Assembly: GCA_030538115.1 (NCBI GenBank) | Contig: JAUNUP010000037.1 | Span: 1 to 28,435 of the forward strand | DNA length: 28,435 bases | DNA from: Dermatophilus congolensis | GTDB lineage: Bacteria > Actinomycetota > Actinomycetes > Actinomycetales > Dermatophilaceae | Reading direction: 5' to 3' | Notes under the pieces: model-generated | What the model was told of the DNA's origin: nothing | Database searches by the model: none | Seen by the model: the letters and a program-made list of their open reading frames with translations, nothing else | Part shown: in pieces, positions 15,368 to 24,310 of the stretch | How positions within the stretch are numbered: position 1 is the stretch's first letter | How the letters are laid out: each line of letters opens with the position of its first letter | Position numbers and translations under genes: made by a program

Positions 15368-15426
15368 AACTTTTCGATGACCGTGGGGTGAAGACCTGGC
15401 GACACCGCCGAAGCGGGCTTGCGCGG

Positions 15427-15432
15427 TAATCT
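15427..15432 (+). promoter_or_regulatory. Putative -10 box of phnF
   Basis: TAATCT fits TANNNT and ends nine bases before the phnF ATG, so the mRNA would have a leader of only one to three bases. No Shine-Dalgarno sequence is visible. Confidence 0.45.
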
Positions 15433-15441
15433 CGACAGACC

Positions 15442-16191
15442 ATGTCTCCCGCAACGCGCTCGACCAGCGGCTACTCCGCCTGGCGCCTCATCGCCGAGGA
15501 ATTGCGCAGCCAGATCGCCGACGGCACCTATCCCTCCGGCTCCAAACTGCCGACCGAGAGCGAGATCGCCGACCGCTTCGGCGTGCACCGCAACACGGCC
15601 CGTCAGGCGATCGCGTCGCTTGTGGCCGACGACCTCGTCGAGAAGAGGCACGGCAGCGGAACCTTCGTCATGGACCAGACCCTGCTCGTCCACCGCATCG
15701 GCCTGCGTACCCGGCTAAGCGACAGCGGCAGGCAGGGCGATTCGACCTCGATCCGGCTACTCTCGGCGGCGCTGGAGAGCGCTCCGCCCGCCGACGTGGC
15801 GACCCACCTCGACCTGAGCGGGCGAGCCGCTCTACGGATCGAGACGACCAGCGCCGTCAACGAGAACACGATCTCGCGGGCAACGTCGTGGTTCGACGCC
15901 GACCTGACCCCCGGACTCGACGAACACCTCGCCCGCACGCGGTCGATCACATCCGCCCTGCGTGCCGTGGGAATCGACGACTACCTGCGCGCCTGGACGA
16001 CGATCGGGGCACGTACCGCCACCGCGGCCGAGTCGACCGACATAGGTGTACCTCAGGGCACCACCGTGCTCGTGCTGCGGTCGCTCAACACCCTGATCGA
16101 CGGCACGCCGCTGCAGTACGCGAACACCCGGTTCCGGGCCGACCGAGTCGAGCTCGACGTGACCAACGACGGGCTCACGCGACACGACTGA
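15442..16191 (+). CDS. phnF: GntR/HutC-family transcriptional regulator of the phn operon
   Basis: DNA-binding regulator, 249 residues. A winged helix-turn-helix occupies about residues 11-76 (WRLIAEELRSQIADGTYPSG, TESEIADRFGVHRNTARQAI, HGSGTFV), followed by a UTRA effector-binding domain to the C-terminus (GTTVLVLRSLNTLIDGTPLQ). It is divergent from phnG and shares its control region, the usual PhnF arrangement. In Mycobacterium smegmatis PhnF is a repressor of phosphonate/phosphate uptake genes, so repression lifted under phosphate stress or by a ligand is the likely mode. The ligand is not evident from the sequence. Confidence 0.9.
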   Translation: MSPATRSTSGYSAWRLIAEELRSQIADGTYPSGSKLPTESEIADRFGVHRNTARQAIASLVADDLVEKRHGSGTFVMDQTLLVHRIGLRTRLSDSGRQGDSTSIRLLSAALESAPPADVATHLDLSGRAALRIETTSAVNENTISRATSWFDADLTPGLDEHLARTRSITSALRAVGIDDYLRAWTTIGARTATAAESTDIGVPQGTTVLVLRSLNTLIDGTPLQYANTRFRADRVELDVTNDGLTRHD

Positions 16192-16216
16192 GCCGCCGGC
16201 GCAAGACCGGCGGCTC
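16190..16216 (+). terminator. Hairpin terminator overlapping the phnF stop
   Basis: GAGCCGCCGG at 16190-16199 pairs perfectly with CCGGCGGCTC at 16207-16216 across a 7-base loop. The stem starts inside the phnF TGA. There is no T-run. A second small palindrome (GTCAC, five bases, GTGAC, 16231-16245) lies before the end of the facing dehydrogenase gene and may serve the other strand. Confidence 0.7.
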
Positions 16217-16296
16217 CGTCGACGCATGCTGTCACTCACTGTGACGCGGGATGACGTGTCTACACCGCGCCCGTGACGTGCTGTTCTCGACGCGAC

Positions 16297-17394
16297 TCAG
16301 GCGAGCACCTCCACAGTGCGGTAGTCGCCGACGCGAGAGCCGAGCTGCGCGAGGTGCGCTCGCGAATCGCCCCAGGTGTGCGTGATGGCTCGCAGTCGCG
16401 CGGTGAAGTGGCCGACAGGGAACTCGGCCGTCACACCGATACCGCCGTGCATCTGGATCGCGTCGCGGCCGATGAGCTTCGCCGCCTTGTCGACGACGAC
16501 GCGGGCGCGCAGCACGGTGGCGATGTCGAGCGGCTGCACGTCGGCCACCATCGCCGCGAACAGGGTTGCGCTGCGCGAGAGTTCGAGCGCGGCGTACATG
16601 TCGGAGGCGCGGTGCGTGAGGGCCTGAAAAGTCTCGAGCTTCACCCCGAACTGCTGCCTCGTGCGCAGGTAGTCGGCCGTCATCGTCAGGGCCTCGCCCA
16701 TCGCACCCACGGCCTCGGCGCACAGCAGCACCGCACCGAGGGCGATGCCCTCCTGCACGGCCTGCTCGGCCAGTTCGCCCGTGGCCAGCAGCGTGGCCGG
16801 GGTCGAGTCGAAGTCGACCTGCTCGACGCTCACGCCGGGGCTCTCCACGAGGAACAGCGCCGTCGTGCCGTCGACCGCGGCCGTCGCGACGAGGTGCGTA
16901 GCCGCCGGGGCGTAGCGAACCGGCGCCTTCGATCCGGTGAGCGTCCACCCGTCACCCGCCTGCTCCGCCCTCACCTCCACCGGAGCGGGGAACGGCTGGG
17001 TCCACGCCCGCAACGGCTCGGTGAGAGCCGGGACGACCAGCGCCTCACCCTCCGAGATGCCGCCGAGGATCTGGGTGCGCAGCTCGTCGGAGGCGCAGCG
17101 GCGCACCATGGCACCGGCGGCGACGATCTCGGCCAGCGGCACCTGCACCCGCGAGCGACCCAGCTCGGTGGCGGCCGCTGCGAGGTCGGCGAATTCCGCT
17201 CCGACACCGCCGTCGTCCTCCGACCACGGCATCGCCGGGAGGCCGAGTTCGACCAGGGCGCCCCACAGCTCGGGGTCGTGGGCGGCGGGAGCGGCCGAGC
17301 GACCCGCCTCCGCGGCGGGTTTGCCGTGACGGGCGAGAACCCCGCGCACGGCTTCGGCCAGGGCCTTCTGCTCTTCGGTCACGATGAAGTCCAC
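16297..17394 (-). CDS. Acyl-CoA dehydrogenase family protein, small subunit type
   Basis: FAD-dependent acyl-CoA dehydrogenase fold, 365 residues. N-terminal helical domain MDFIVTEEQKALAEAVRGVL, middle beta domain with a GSKAPVRYAPAATHLVATA segment, and C-terminal helical domain with RTRQQFGVKLETFQALTHR and the FAD-contacting QMHGGIGVTAEFPVGH. The C-terminal region where single-chain enzymes carry YEGT ends instead in TWGDSRAHLAQLG, with no catalytic glutamate. This resembles the small partner of heterotetrameric actinobacterial dehydrogenases (the PimD or ChsE type). The gene starts with GTG 12 bp after the stop of the larger dehydrogenase gene, with AAGGGG upstream. Confidence 0.88.
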   Translation of the reverse strand: MDFIVTEEQKALAEAVRGVLARHGKPAAEAGRSAAPAAHDPELWGALVELGLPAMPWSEDDGGVGAEFADLAAAATELGRSRVQVPLAEIVAAGAMVRRCASDELRTQILGGISEGEALVVPALTEPLRAWTQPFPAPVEVRAEQAGDGWTLTGSKAPVRYAPAATHLVATAAVDGTTALFLVESPGVSVEQVDFDSTPATLLATGELAEQAVQEGIALGAVLLCAEAVGAMGEALTMTADYLRTRQQFGVKLETFQALTHRASDMYAALELSRSATLFAAMVADVQPLDIATVLRARVVVDKAAKLIGRDAIQMHGGIGVTAEFPVGHFTARLRAITHTWGDSRAHLAQLGSRVGDYRTVEVLA

Positions 17395-17406
17395 GTCGCG
17401 AGCCCC

Positions 17407-18576
17407 TTAGCCCTTGAGTCCGAGGATGGTGGCCGCGATGATGCTGCGCTGGATCTCGCTGGTGCCGCCGTAGATGGTGGATTTGCGGTAGTTGAGGTCG
17501 GCGGGCACCGCGTGCGAGGCCCAGCCGGGGATGGCCGGCAAGTCGTCCCAGACCAGCGACATCGGCCCGCTCACGTCGATCGCGAATTCGAGGATCTGCT
17601 GCTGCAGTGACGAGGCCTGCAGCTTGAGGATCGAGGAGACCGGGTCGGGTTTGCCGTCACGCGAGCCCGCGCTGATCCGCACGACGGTCAGCTCCAGCGC
17701 CATCACGTCGGCCTCGAGTTCGGCGATGCGAGAGGCGATGCCGGAGTCGTCGAGCAGGGTCCCGTCTGCGCACTTCACCTCGGCGGCGTGGTCTTTGAGC
17801 GCGACGAGCCAGCGCTTGAGCAGTCCCGTGTTGGCCACGCCGACGCGTTCGTTGCCGAGAAGGAACTTGGCATACTCCCAGCCCTTGTTCTCTTCGCCGA
17901 CAAGCTGGTCGGCAGGCACGCGCACGTTGTCGAGAAAGACCTCGTTGACCTCGACGCTGCCGTCGAGCATGCGGATGGGACGGATCGTCACGCCCTCGCT
18001 GCGCATATCGAACAGGATGAACGAGATGCCGGCCTGCTTCTTCGCGGTCGGGTCGGTGCGGACGAGCGCGAACATCCAGTCGGCGTGCTGCCCGAGCGTG
18101 GTCCACGTCTTCTGCCCGTTGACGACGTAGTAATCGCCGTCGCGCACCGCCGTGGTACGCAGCGATGCGAGGTCGGAGCCGGAGTCGGGCTCCGAGAAGC
18201 CCTGGCACCACCAGATCTCGGCGCTCGCGGTCTTGGGCAGGAAGCGGGCCTTGAGCTCCTCGGAGCCGAAGGCCGCGATGACCGGCCCGACCATCGCCAC
18301 GTTGAACGGCAGCGGCCGCGGCACTCCGCTGGCCTGCATCTCCTCGTTGTAGATGTGGCGCTGCAGCGGGGTCCACTCCTGACCACCCCATTCCACGGGC
18401 CAGCCCGGTACCGCGAGCCCGGCTTCGGCGAGCAGGGCCTGGGAGCGTCGGGTCACATCCGGCGCAGGGTAGGTGCCTGCCTCGCTCTGGCGCAGCTCGG
18501 CAGGGATGGCATCGTCGATTCGAGAGCGGATGCTCGCCTGAAAGGCTGCGTCCTCGGGTGACAGGCTCCGTTGCAT
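17407..18576 (-). CDS. Acyl-CoA dehydrogenase family protein, large subunit type
   Basis: FAD-dependent acyl-CoA dehydrogenase fold, 389 residues from the ATG at 18576, or 398 from a GTG at 18603; neither has a clear ribosome site. Motifs: GWPVEWGGQEWTPLQRHIYN in the N-terminal domain, WCQGFSEPDSGSDLASLRT at the flavin/substrate site, NGQKTWTTLGQHADW, and ELTVVRISAG in the C-terminal domain. Near the end IYGGTSEIQR has glycine where medium-chain enzymes have the catalytic Glu of YEGTSQIQR, so the base must lie elsewhere, as in the isovaleryl-CoA and some heteromeric types. It is probably the PimC-like partner of the following gene. Likely reaction: alpha,beta-desaturation of an acyl-CoA made by a synthetase. 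Confidence 0.9.
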   Translation of the reverse strand: MQRSLSPEDAAFQASIRSRIDDAIPAELRQSEAGTYPAPDVTRRSQALLAEAGLAVPGWPVEWGGQEWTPLQRHIYNEEMQASGVPRPLPFNVAMVGPVIAAFGSEELKARFLPKTASAEIWWCQGFSEPDSGSDLASLRTTAVRDGDYYVVNGQKTWTTLGQHADWMFALVRTDPTAKKQAGISFILFDMRSEGVTIRPIRMLDGSVEVNEVFLDNVRVPADQLVGEENKGWEYAKFLLGNERVGVANTGLLKRWLVALKDHAAEVKCADGTLLDDSGIASRIAELEADVMALELTVVRISAGSRDGKPDPVSSILKLQASSLQQQILEFAIDVSGPMSLVWDDLPAIPGWASHAVPADLNYRKSTIYGGTSEIQRSIIAATILGLKG

Positions 18577-18643
18577 GTGTTCGAAGGTAGCCAGGGCACC
18601 CACCGCCCGACCATGCCCCTGACCAGTGCGATCAGTTAACCGA

Positions 18644-18662
18644 CCGTGTGGCGCTACCTATG
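18644..18662. promoter_or_regulatory. Degenerate copy of the shared operator (site C) with adjoining palindrome
   Basis: This stretch matches site A upstream of the thiolase at 13 of 19 positions, including all of ACCTATG, but lacks the ATAG arm. It overlaps a separate perfect palindrome, ACCTA, seven bases, TAGGT, at 18656-18672. Both lie 70-95 bp upstream of the dehydrogenase pair. Confidence 0.35.
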
Positions 18663-18686
18663 GTGACTAGGTCCCCAGCACACGGC

Positions 18687-18726
18687 GTCACGCTGCCTCT
18701 TGCTGTGTCACGCTGCTTCCCGCTGT
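18687..18726. repeat. Two 20-bp tandem repeats
   Basis: Units at 18687-18706 and 18707-18726 both start GTCACGCTGC and end GCTGT, and differ at 3 of 20 positions. They lie just past the end of the chemotaxis-protein gene. GGCGTCAC before and GTGATGCC after could pair around them (8 bp, one G-T), so the array may be part of a terminator. Confidence 0.5.
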
Positions 18727-18737
18727 GATGCCGCAGG

Positions 18738-20414
18738 TCACAGCGTGAAGTGGGCCACCAGCTCGTTCATCTCGGCCGCCTGCTTCGCGAGCCCTCCGGA
18801 GGCGTCTGCCACCGTGCGCGCGCCGTCGCGGGCGGCCACGGCCTGGCTCGCCGCCTGAGTGATGCTGCCCGTGATGCCACCGGCGCCGTGAGCCGCGTCG
18901 GTCACGCTGCGACCCATCTCGCCGGTGGTCGCGGTCTGCTCCTCCACCGCCGAGGCGATCGTGGCCTGCGAGTCGTTGATCGCGCCGACGATCGAGGCGA
19001 TCTCCGTGATCGCGCCGACCGCCGCCTCCACGTCCGACTGGATCGCTTCGACACGGCGCTCGATGTCTTCGGTCGCCGATCCGGTCTCCTGGGCCAGGTC
19101 TTTCACCTCGCTCGCGACCACCGCGAAACCCTTGCCCGCCTCGCCGGCGCGGGCGGCCTCGATCGTCGCGTTGAGGGCCAAGAGATTGGTCTGCTCCGCG
19201 ATGCTCGTGATCGACCTGACGACCTCCCCGATCTCGGAGCTCGATCGCCCGAGTTTGGCGACTGTGTCACCGGCTCGTTCGGCCACGTGTACGGCTTCAC
19301 CGGCCACGTGCGCGGCGTCGTTGGCGCTGCGCGAGATCTCTAGGATGGACGCGGCCATCTCCTCCGTGCCCGCCGCGACCGTGTCGACGCTGCGCGCCAC
19401 CGCTTCGACCTGGCCGGAGGAGGCCGACAGTTGCTCGGCCGTCGTCACGGCCCCCGAGAGGATGTCGGCGGCCTGCCGCGAAACGTCGGTCGTGGCGCTG
19501 GCCAGCAGCCCCGCCGTGTGGCTCACCCGCGACAGTACGTCGCGCATCGACACGCGCATCGCTTCGGCGGACTCGGCCATCTGGCCGATCTCGTCGCTGC
19601 TGTCGACCTTCGCGGCGACTCGCAGATCGCCACGCCCCATCGCCTCCAGGGAGTCACGCACCGCCTGGACGTGCCGGATGATGATGCGCGACGTCACCAA
19701 GCCCATGCCGACGCCGACGATCAGTGCCACGACCAGCGCGACCACCAGGGCGATGAGGGCGGCGCGCGCCTGGTTCGCCTCGGCCTCGGTCTCGGCCGCG
19801 ATCGCCCCGTCGGCTGCTGCGCGCATGTCGGCGACAGCCGCGTTCATCGCCGCCAGCGCGGCTCCGGTCTCCTGATCCCACAAGACACCGACCGTGTCGA
19901 CACCGGCCTGGTCACCGCGCTCAAGGGCCTTCATCGCCTTGTCGGTAGAGGCGAGAAACGCGGCCACGGCCTGCTGCGTCGCCTCGTACTGGGTGACCGC
20001 CTCGGGACTCATTCGGGAGGTGTCGAACCGCGGCCACGTCGCGTTCAGGCCCTCTTTGGCCTTGGCGTACATGCCGTGGCCCTTCTTCACGTCCTCCTGC
20101 TGGTCTTGCAGTCCGTTGATCATGGTGAACCGCAACGCGAGCATGACGTTCGCCTGGCCCAGGTTGAGGTCGGCGAGGGCATCGCTGACCGCGTGCACGT
20201 GCGACACCTGCTCTGCCGACTCCTGCGACGACTGGATGCCGAGGCCGCCGACCACGGCGACGACCACCGCGGCCAGCGCACCGACGACCGCGATGCCGAG
20301 GATCTTGACCCGAAGGCCCACGCGATCGAGCACCCCTGCGGCACGCGCGACGCCCCCAGCACCCTCTGTGCCTCGGGTCGCGACCTGCGTAGTTGACGTC
20401 ACGGTGTTCTCCAT
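18738..20414 (-). CDS. Methyl-accepting chemotaxis protein
   Basis: Membrane chemoreceptor, 558 residues. TM1 is at about 38-60, then an extracytoplasmic sensor of about 155 residues, likely a four-helix bundle ([20 protein letters not shown]), then TM2 at about 217-240, a HAMP domain at 241-295 and a long coiled-coil signalling domain. The signalling tip, which binds CheW and CheA, is at about 395-440 ([34 protein letters not shown]). The ATG at 20414 is followed by a GTG at 20402 for which the ATGGAG itself would be a ribosome site, so the true start may be either. No cheA, cheW or flagellar gene is in the window. Ligand unknown. Confidence 0.93.
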   Translation of the reverse strand: MENTVTSTTQVATRGTEGAGGVARAAGVLDRVGLRVKILGIAVVGALAAVVVAVVGGLGIQSSQESAEQVSHVHAVSDALADLNLGQANVMLALRFTMINGLQDQQEDVKKGHGMYAKAKEGLNATWPRFDTSRMSPEAVTQYEATQQAVAAFLASTDKAMKALERGDQAGVDTVGVLWDQETGAALAAMNAAVADMRAAADGAIAAETEAEANQARAALIALVVALVVALIVGVGMGLVTSRIIIRHVQAVRDSLEAMGRGDLRVAAKVDSSDEIGQMAESAEAMRVSMRDVLSRVSHTAGLLASATTDVSRQAADILSGAVTTAEQLSASSGQVEAVARSVDTVAAGTEEMAASILEISRSANDAAHVAGEAVHVAERAGDTVAKLGRSSSEIGEVVRSITSIAEQTNLLALNATIEAARAGEAGKGFAVVASEVKDLAQETGSATEDIERRVEAIQSDVEAAVGAITEIASIVGAINDSQATIASAVEEQTATTGEMGRSVTDAAHGAGGITGSITQAASQAVAARDGARTVADASGGLAKQAAEMNELVAHFTL

Positions 20415-20548
20415 TCCAGTCGGCCGAGTGCCCAATCGGTTGGGGGTCCCGGCTTCTGAGCGGCGTACACGAACGCCCCGTCACATCCGCGAGGCGGCGC
20501 GGACGCCCGCAACCCGGGCGACGGTGCCTCGGTGTCGGTGGCCTGCAA

Positions 20549-20554
20549 TAGGCT
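20549..20554 (+). promoter_or_regulatory. Putative -10 box of a leaderless dapD transcript
   Basis: TAGGCT ends seven bases before the dapD ATG, the spacing expected when transcription starts at the A of the start codon. No Shine-Dalgarno sequence is present in between. dapE has the same hexamer at six bases. Confidence 0.6.
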
Positions 20555-20561
20555 GGCCCGC

Positions 20562-21491
20562 ATGACTTCGCGATCCGCCTGGGGCTGGGGCTTGGCCACG
20601 ACGACGACCGCAGGGCGCGTGCTCGACACGTGGTACCCGGCGCCCGCGCTCGGTGAGCCCACCGACGACGCCGCCCCCGCAGACCTGACCTCCCTCGCCC
20701 GCGACGACGTGGAGCGCGGCGTTGCCACCTCCGTCGTCAAGACGGTCATCGACCTCGACGCCGGCCCGGCCGACACCGCTGACGCCTACCTGCGCCTGCA
20801 CCTGCTCAGCCACTGCCTCGTCGAGCCGAACAGCATCAACCTCGACGGCATCTTCGGTGCGCTGCCCAACGTCGTATGGACCAACCACGGCCCGTGCGAC
20901 GCCGAGAACTTCGAGGCCACCCGCCTGAAGCTGCGCGCCCGCGGCCCGGTCACCGTGTACGGGGTCGACAAGTTCCCCCGCATGGTCGACTACGTCGTGC
21001 CTGCCGGCGTGCGTATCGGCGACGCCGACCGCATCCGCCTCGGCGCGCACCTCGCCTCCGGAACCACGGTGATGCACGAGGGCTTCGTCAACTTCAACGC
21101 CGGCACGCTCGGCCACTCGATGATCGAGGGCCGCATCAGCCAGGGCGTCATCGTCGAAGACGGCTCCGACATCGGCGGCGGCGCCTCGACCATGGGCACG
21201 CTCTCCGGGGGCGGCTCGCAGCGTGTGCGCATCGGTAAGCGCTGCCTCGTCGGCGCGGAGGCGGGCGTGGGCATCGCCCTGGGCGACGACTGCGTCGTGG
21301 AGGCGGGCCTGTACGTCACCGCGGGCACCAAGGTGACTCTCGACGACGACCGCGTGATCCCTGCCCGCGAACTGTCGGGCGTGAACGGTCTGCTGTTCAT
21401 TCGCGATTCGGTGAGCGGCAAGGTCCGCGCGAAGGCACGTAAGGACTCCGCGGGGGTCGTCCTCAACGCAGATCTGCATGCCAACGACTGA
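20562..21491 (+). CDS. dapD: Tetrahydrodipicolinate N-succinyltransferase
   Basis: Transfers succinyl from succinyl-CoA to tetrahydrodipicolinate, opening the succinylase branch of lysine/diaminopimelate synthesis. The 309-residue protein has the actinobacterial DapD layout: an N-terminal domain ([20 protein letters not shown]), a middle segment ([17 protein letters not shown]), and a left-handed beta-helix made of hexapeptide repeats ([55 protein letters not shown]). It is likely a trimer. The ATG at 20562 suits a leaderless mRNA; a GTG at 20532 would add ten unlikely residues. The next gene overlaps its end by 14 bases. dapE, its usual divergent neighbour in mycobacteria, lies 18 kb away. 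Confidence 0.95.
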   Translation: MTSRSAWGWGLATTTTAGRVLDTWYPAPALGEPTDDAAPADLTSLARDDVERGVATSVVKTVIDLDAGPADTADAYLRLHLLSHCLVEPNSINLDGIFGALPNVVWTNHGPCDAENFEATRLKLRARGPVTVYGVDKFPRMVDYVVPAGVRIGDADRIRLGAHLASGTTVMHEGFVNFNAGTLGHSMIEGRISQGVIVEDGSDIGGGASTMGTLSGGGSQRVRIGKRCLVGAEAGVGIALGDDCVVEAGLYVTAGTKVTLDDDRVIPARELSGVNGLLFIRDSVSGKVRAKARKDSAGVVLNADLHAND

Positions 21492-22365
21492 TTCGACTTC
21501 CGCCTCTCCCCGCTCCAGGGAGCAGGCCCGACGCCGGCGGCGACAGGTTGTGACCTGGGTCGTCGCCGGCGCCGTTCTCGCCACGGGAGCCATCGCCGCG
21601 CTCACGCAGCTCGGCGGGCCCACCGTGCTGCCCGGCACCTGCGAGGTGCGCACCGAGGGCGGCGGGTCGTTGCCCCTGACCACCGAACAGGCGCACATCG
21701 CCTCGATCATCGGTGCGGTCTCGCTCGACGACCGCCTCCCTCGTCGCGCTGCCGTGATCGCCACGGCGACGGCGATGCAAGAGTCGAAGCTGCGCAATCT
21801 CGACTACGGCGACCGTGACTCCCTCGGTGTCTTCCAGCAGCGCCCGAGCCAGGGGTGGGGCAACCCGGCGCAGTTGCAGGACCCGGTGTACGCCACGCGC
21901 GAGTTCTACCGACACCTGGTGAAGGTCGACGGCTATCTCGACCGTCCGCTCACCGAGGTGGCCCAAGACGTGCAGAAGAGCGGCTTTCCCGACGCCTACG
22001 CCAAGCACGAAGAAGACGCGACCGTGATCGCCAACGCTTTCACGGGCGATGCCCCTTTCTCGGTGACGTGCCGGCTCGACGGGCCTTCGCGGAGCACCTC
22101 GGCCTCGGATATCGCCACCGAGGTGAACGACCTGTTCGGGACGCGGGCGCGCGGGTCCGACGGAGCCGTGCGTGTGAACACCGATTCTCCGCGCGGCGCC
22201 TCCGCCATAGCCTCGTGGGGAGTCGCGAACGCGGCGCGACACGGCATCACGTCGGTCTCTTACAACGGCCACACGTGGACGCGGGCGAGTGACGCGACGA
22301 CGCTGCGCTGGGCGCCGGACTCCAACGCGCCGGGTACGCGCTCGGCGACGCTGCGCACCGGCTGA
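21478..22365 (+). CDS. Membrane-anchored lysozyme-like protein of unknown role
   Basis: I recognise a common actinobacterial uncharacterised family but no established function. The 295-residue product has a basic N-terminal tail ([10 protein letters not shown]), one membrane segment at about 24-44 and an extracytoplasmic domain. The segment [20 protein letters not shown] (about 95-114, Glu102) followed by [14 protein letters not shown] resembles the catalytic-Glu region of lysozyme-like or transglycosylase folds. Two cysteines (Cys55, Cys198) could pair. The last about 90 residues ([15 protein letters not shown] onward) look like a separate region. The ATG overlaps the end of dapD by 14 bases, so expression is probably coupled, and a link with cell-wall synthesis is an inference from that. 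Peptidoglycan cleavage is unproven. Confidence 0.8.
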   Translation: MPTTDSTSASPRSREQARRRRRQVVTWVVAGAVLATGAIAALTQLGGPTVLPGTCEVRTEGGGSLPLTTEQAHIASIIGAVSLDDRLPRRAAVIATATAMQESKLRNLDYGDRDSLGVFQQRPSQGWGNPAQLQDPVYATREFYRHLVKVDGYLDRPLTEVAQDVQKSGFPDAYAKHEEDATVIANAFTGDAPFSVTCRLDGPSRSTSASDIATEVNDLFGTRARGSDGAVRVNTDSPRGASAIASWGVANAARHGITSVSYNGHTWTRASDATTLRWAPDSNAPGTRSATLRTG

Positions 22366-22373
22366 GACCCGCT

Positions 22374-22379
22374 TAGCCT
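22374..22379 (+). promoter_or_regulatory. Putative -10 box of the flavodoxin-fold gene
   Basis: TAGCCT ends seven bases before the ATG at 22387. The intervening GAGGTGC also contains a GAGG that could serve as a ribosome site, so both a leaderless and a read-through transcript are possible. Confidence 0.4.
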
Positions 22380-22386
22380 GAGGTGC

Positions 22387-22899
22387 ATGGCCGAACTGCT
22401 CATCGTGCACCACTCCCCTTCCCGGTCGATGCGCGCCCTCACCGAGGCGGTGGTCGCCGGCGCGAACGACGACGAGATCGAAAATGTGCAGGTCACAGTG
22501 AGTGCAGCCCTCGACACCACGGCGGATCAGGTGCTCGTGGCCGACGGCATCCTCTTGGGCACTCCCGCGAACTTCGGCTACATGTCGGGCGCCCTCAAGC
22601 ACTTCTTCGACTCGACTTTTCTCCAGATCGGCGGCGCACTCGGCAGCGACGGTAGCGGCGACACTTCAGGTGACACGGCCGGCGAAGCCACAAGTCAGTC
22701 CACGAAAACCCCGTACGGCGTGTACGTGCACGGGCGCTACGACACGACGGGCGCGGTCCGCTCCGTCGCAGCCATCACGGGCGCACTCCCCTGGCGCCAG
22801 GCCGCCGAGACCCTCGAACTGCTCGGCGACGTCGACGACGACGCCCTCGCCCGCGCCTACGAACTCGGTGGAACGCTGGCCGCTCTCGTGATGCCCTGA
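22387..22899 (+). CDS. Flavodoxin-fold NAD(P)H:quinone/FMN reductase family protein
   Basis: Probable FMN-binding redox protein of the flavodoxin or NADPH-dependent FMN reductase group, 170 residues. A first beta strand and phosphate-binding loop (LLIVHHSPSRSMRALTEAV, about 4-22) and a second loop (DGILLGTPANFGYMSGALKH, about 53-72) match the FMN site layout. An 18-25 residue Gly/Ser/Thr/Asp-rich insert follows (about 84-107), then YGVYVHGRYDT and the C-terminal helix. Electron partners are unknown. The gene lies 21 bp after the lysozyme-like gene and ends before a strong bidirectional terminator. Confidence 0.82.
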   Translation: MAELLIVHHSPSRSMRALTEAVVAGANDDEIENVQVTVSAALDTTADQVLVADGILLGTPANFGYMSGALKHFFDSTFLQIGGALGSDGSGDTSGDTAGEATSQSTKTPYGVYVHGRYDTTGAVRSVAAITGALPWRQAAETLELLGDVDDDALARAYELGGTLAALVMP

Positions 22900-22922
22900 G
22901 GCACAAGGAGAACGATCAGCAG

Positions 22923-22965
22923 CACGAACGCCGCCCCCACCGATGTGGTGGGAGCGGCGTTCGTG
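22923..22965. terminator. Strong bidirectional terminator between convergent genes
   Basis: CACGAACGCCGC (22923-22934) pairs with its complement at 22954-22965. After one C/A mismatch, CCCACC pairs with GGTGGG around a 5-base loop. The 18 paired bases sit between the flavodoxin-fold gene (plus) and gltA (minus), 13 bp from the gltA stop, and can serve both strands. Confidence 0.9.
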
Positions 22966-22978
22966 ACGAGTCGAAACC

Positions 22979-24262
<1,284 letters not shown>

Positions 24263-24310
24263 TTCGGGGTGGCGTCCTTTCCGAGGATTGTTCGTCCCTT
24301 TGACGGTAAC

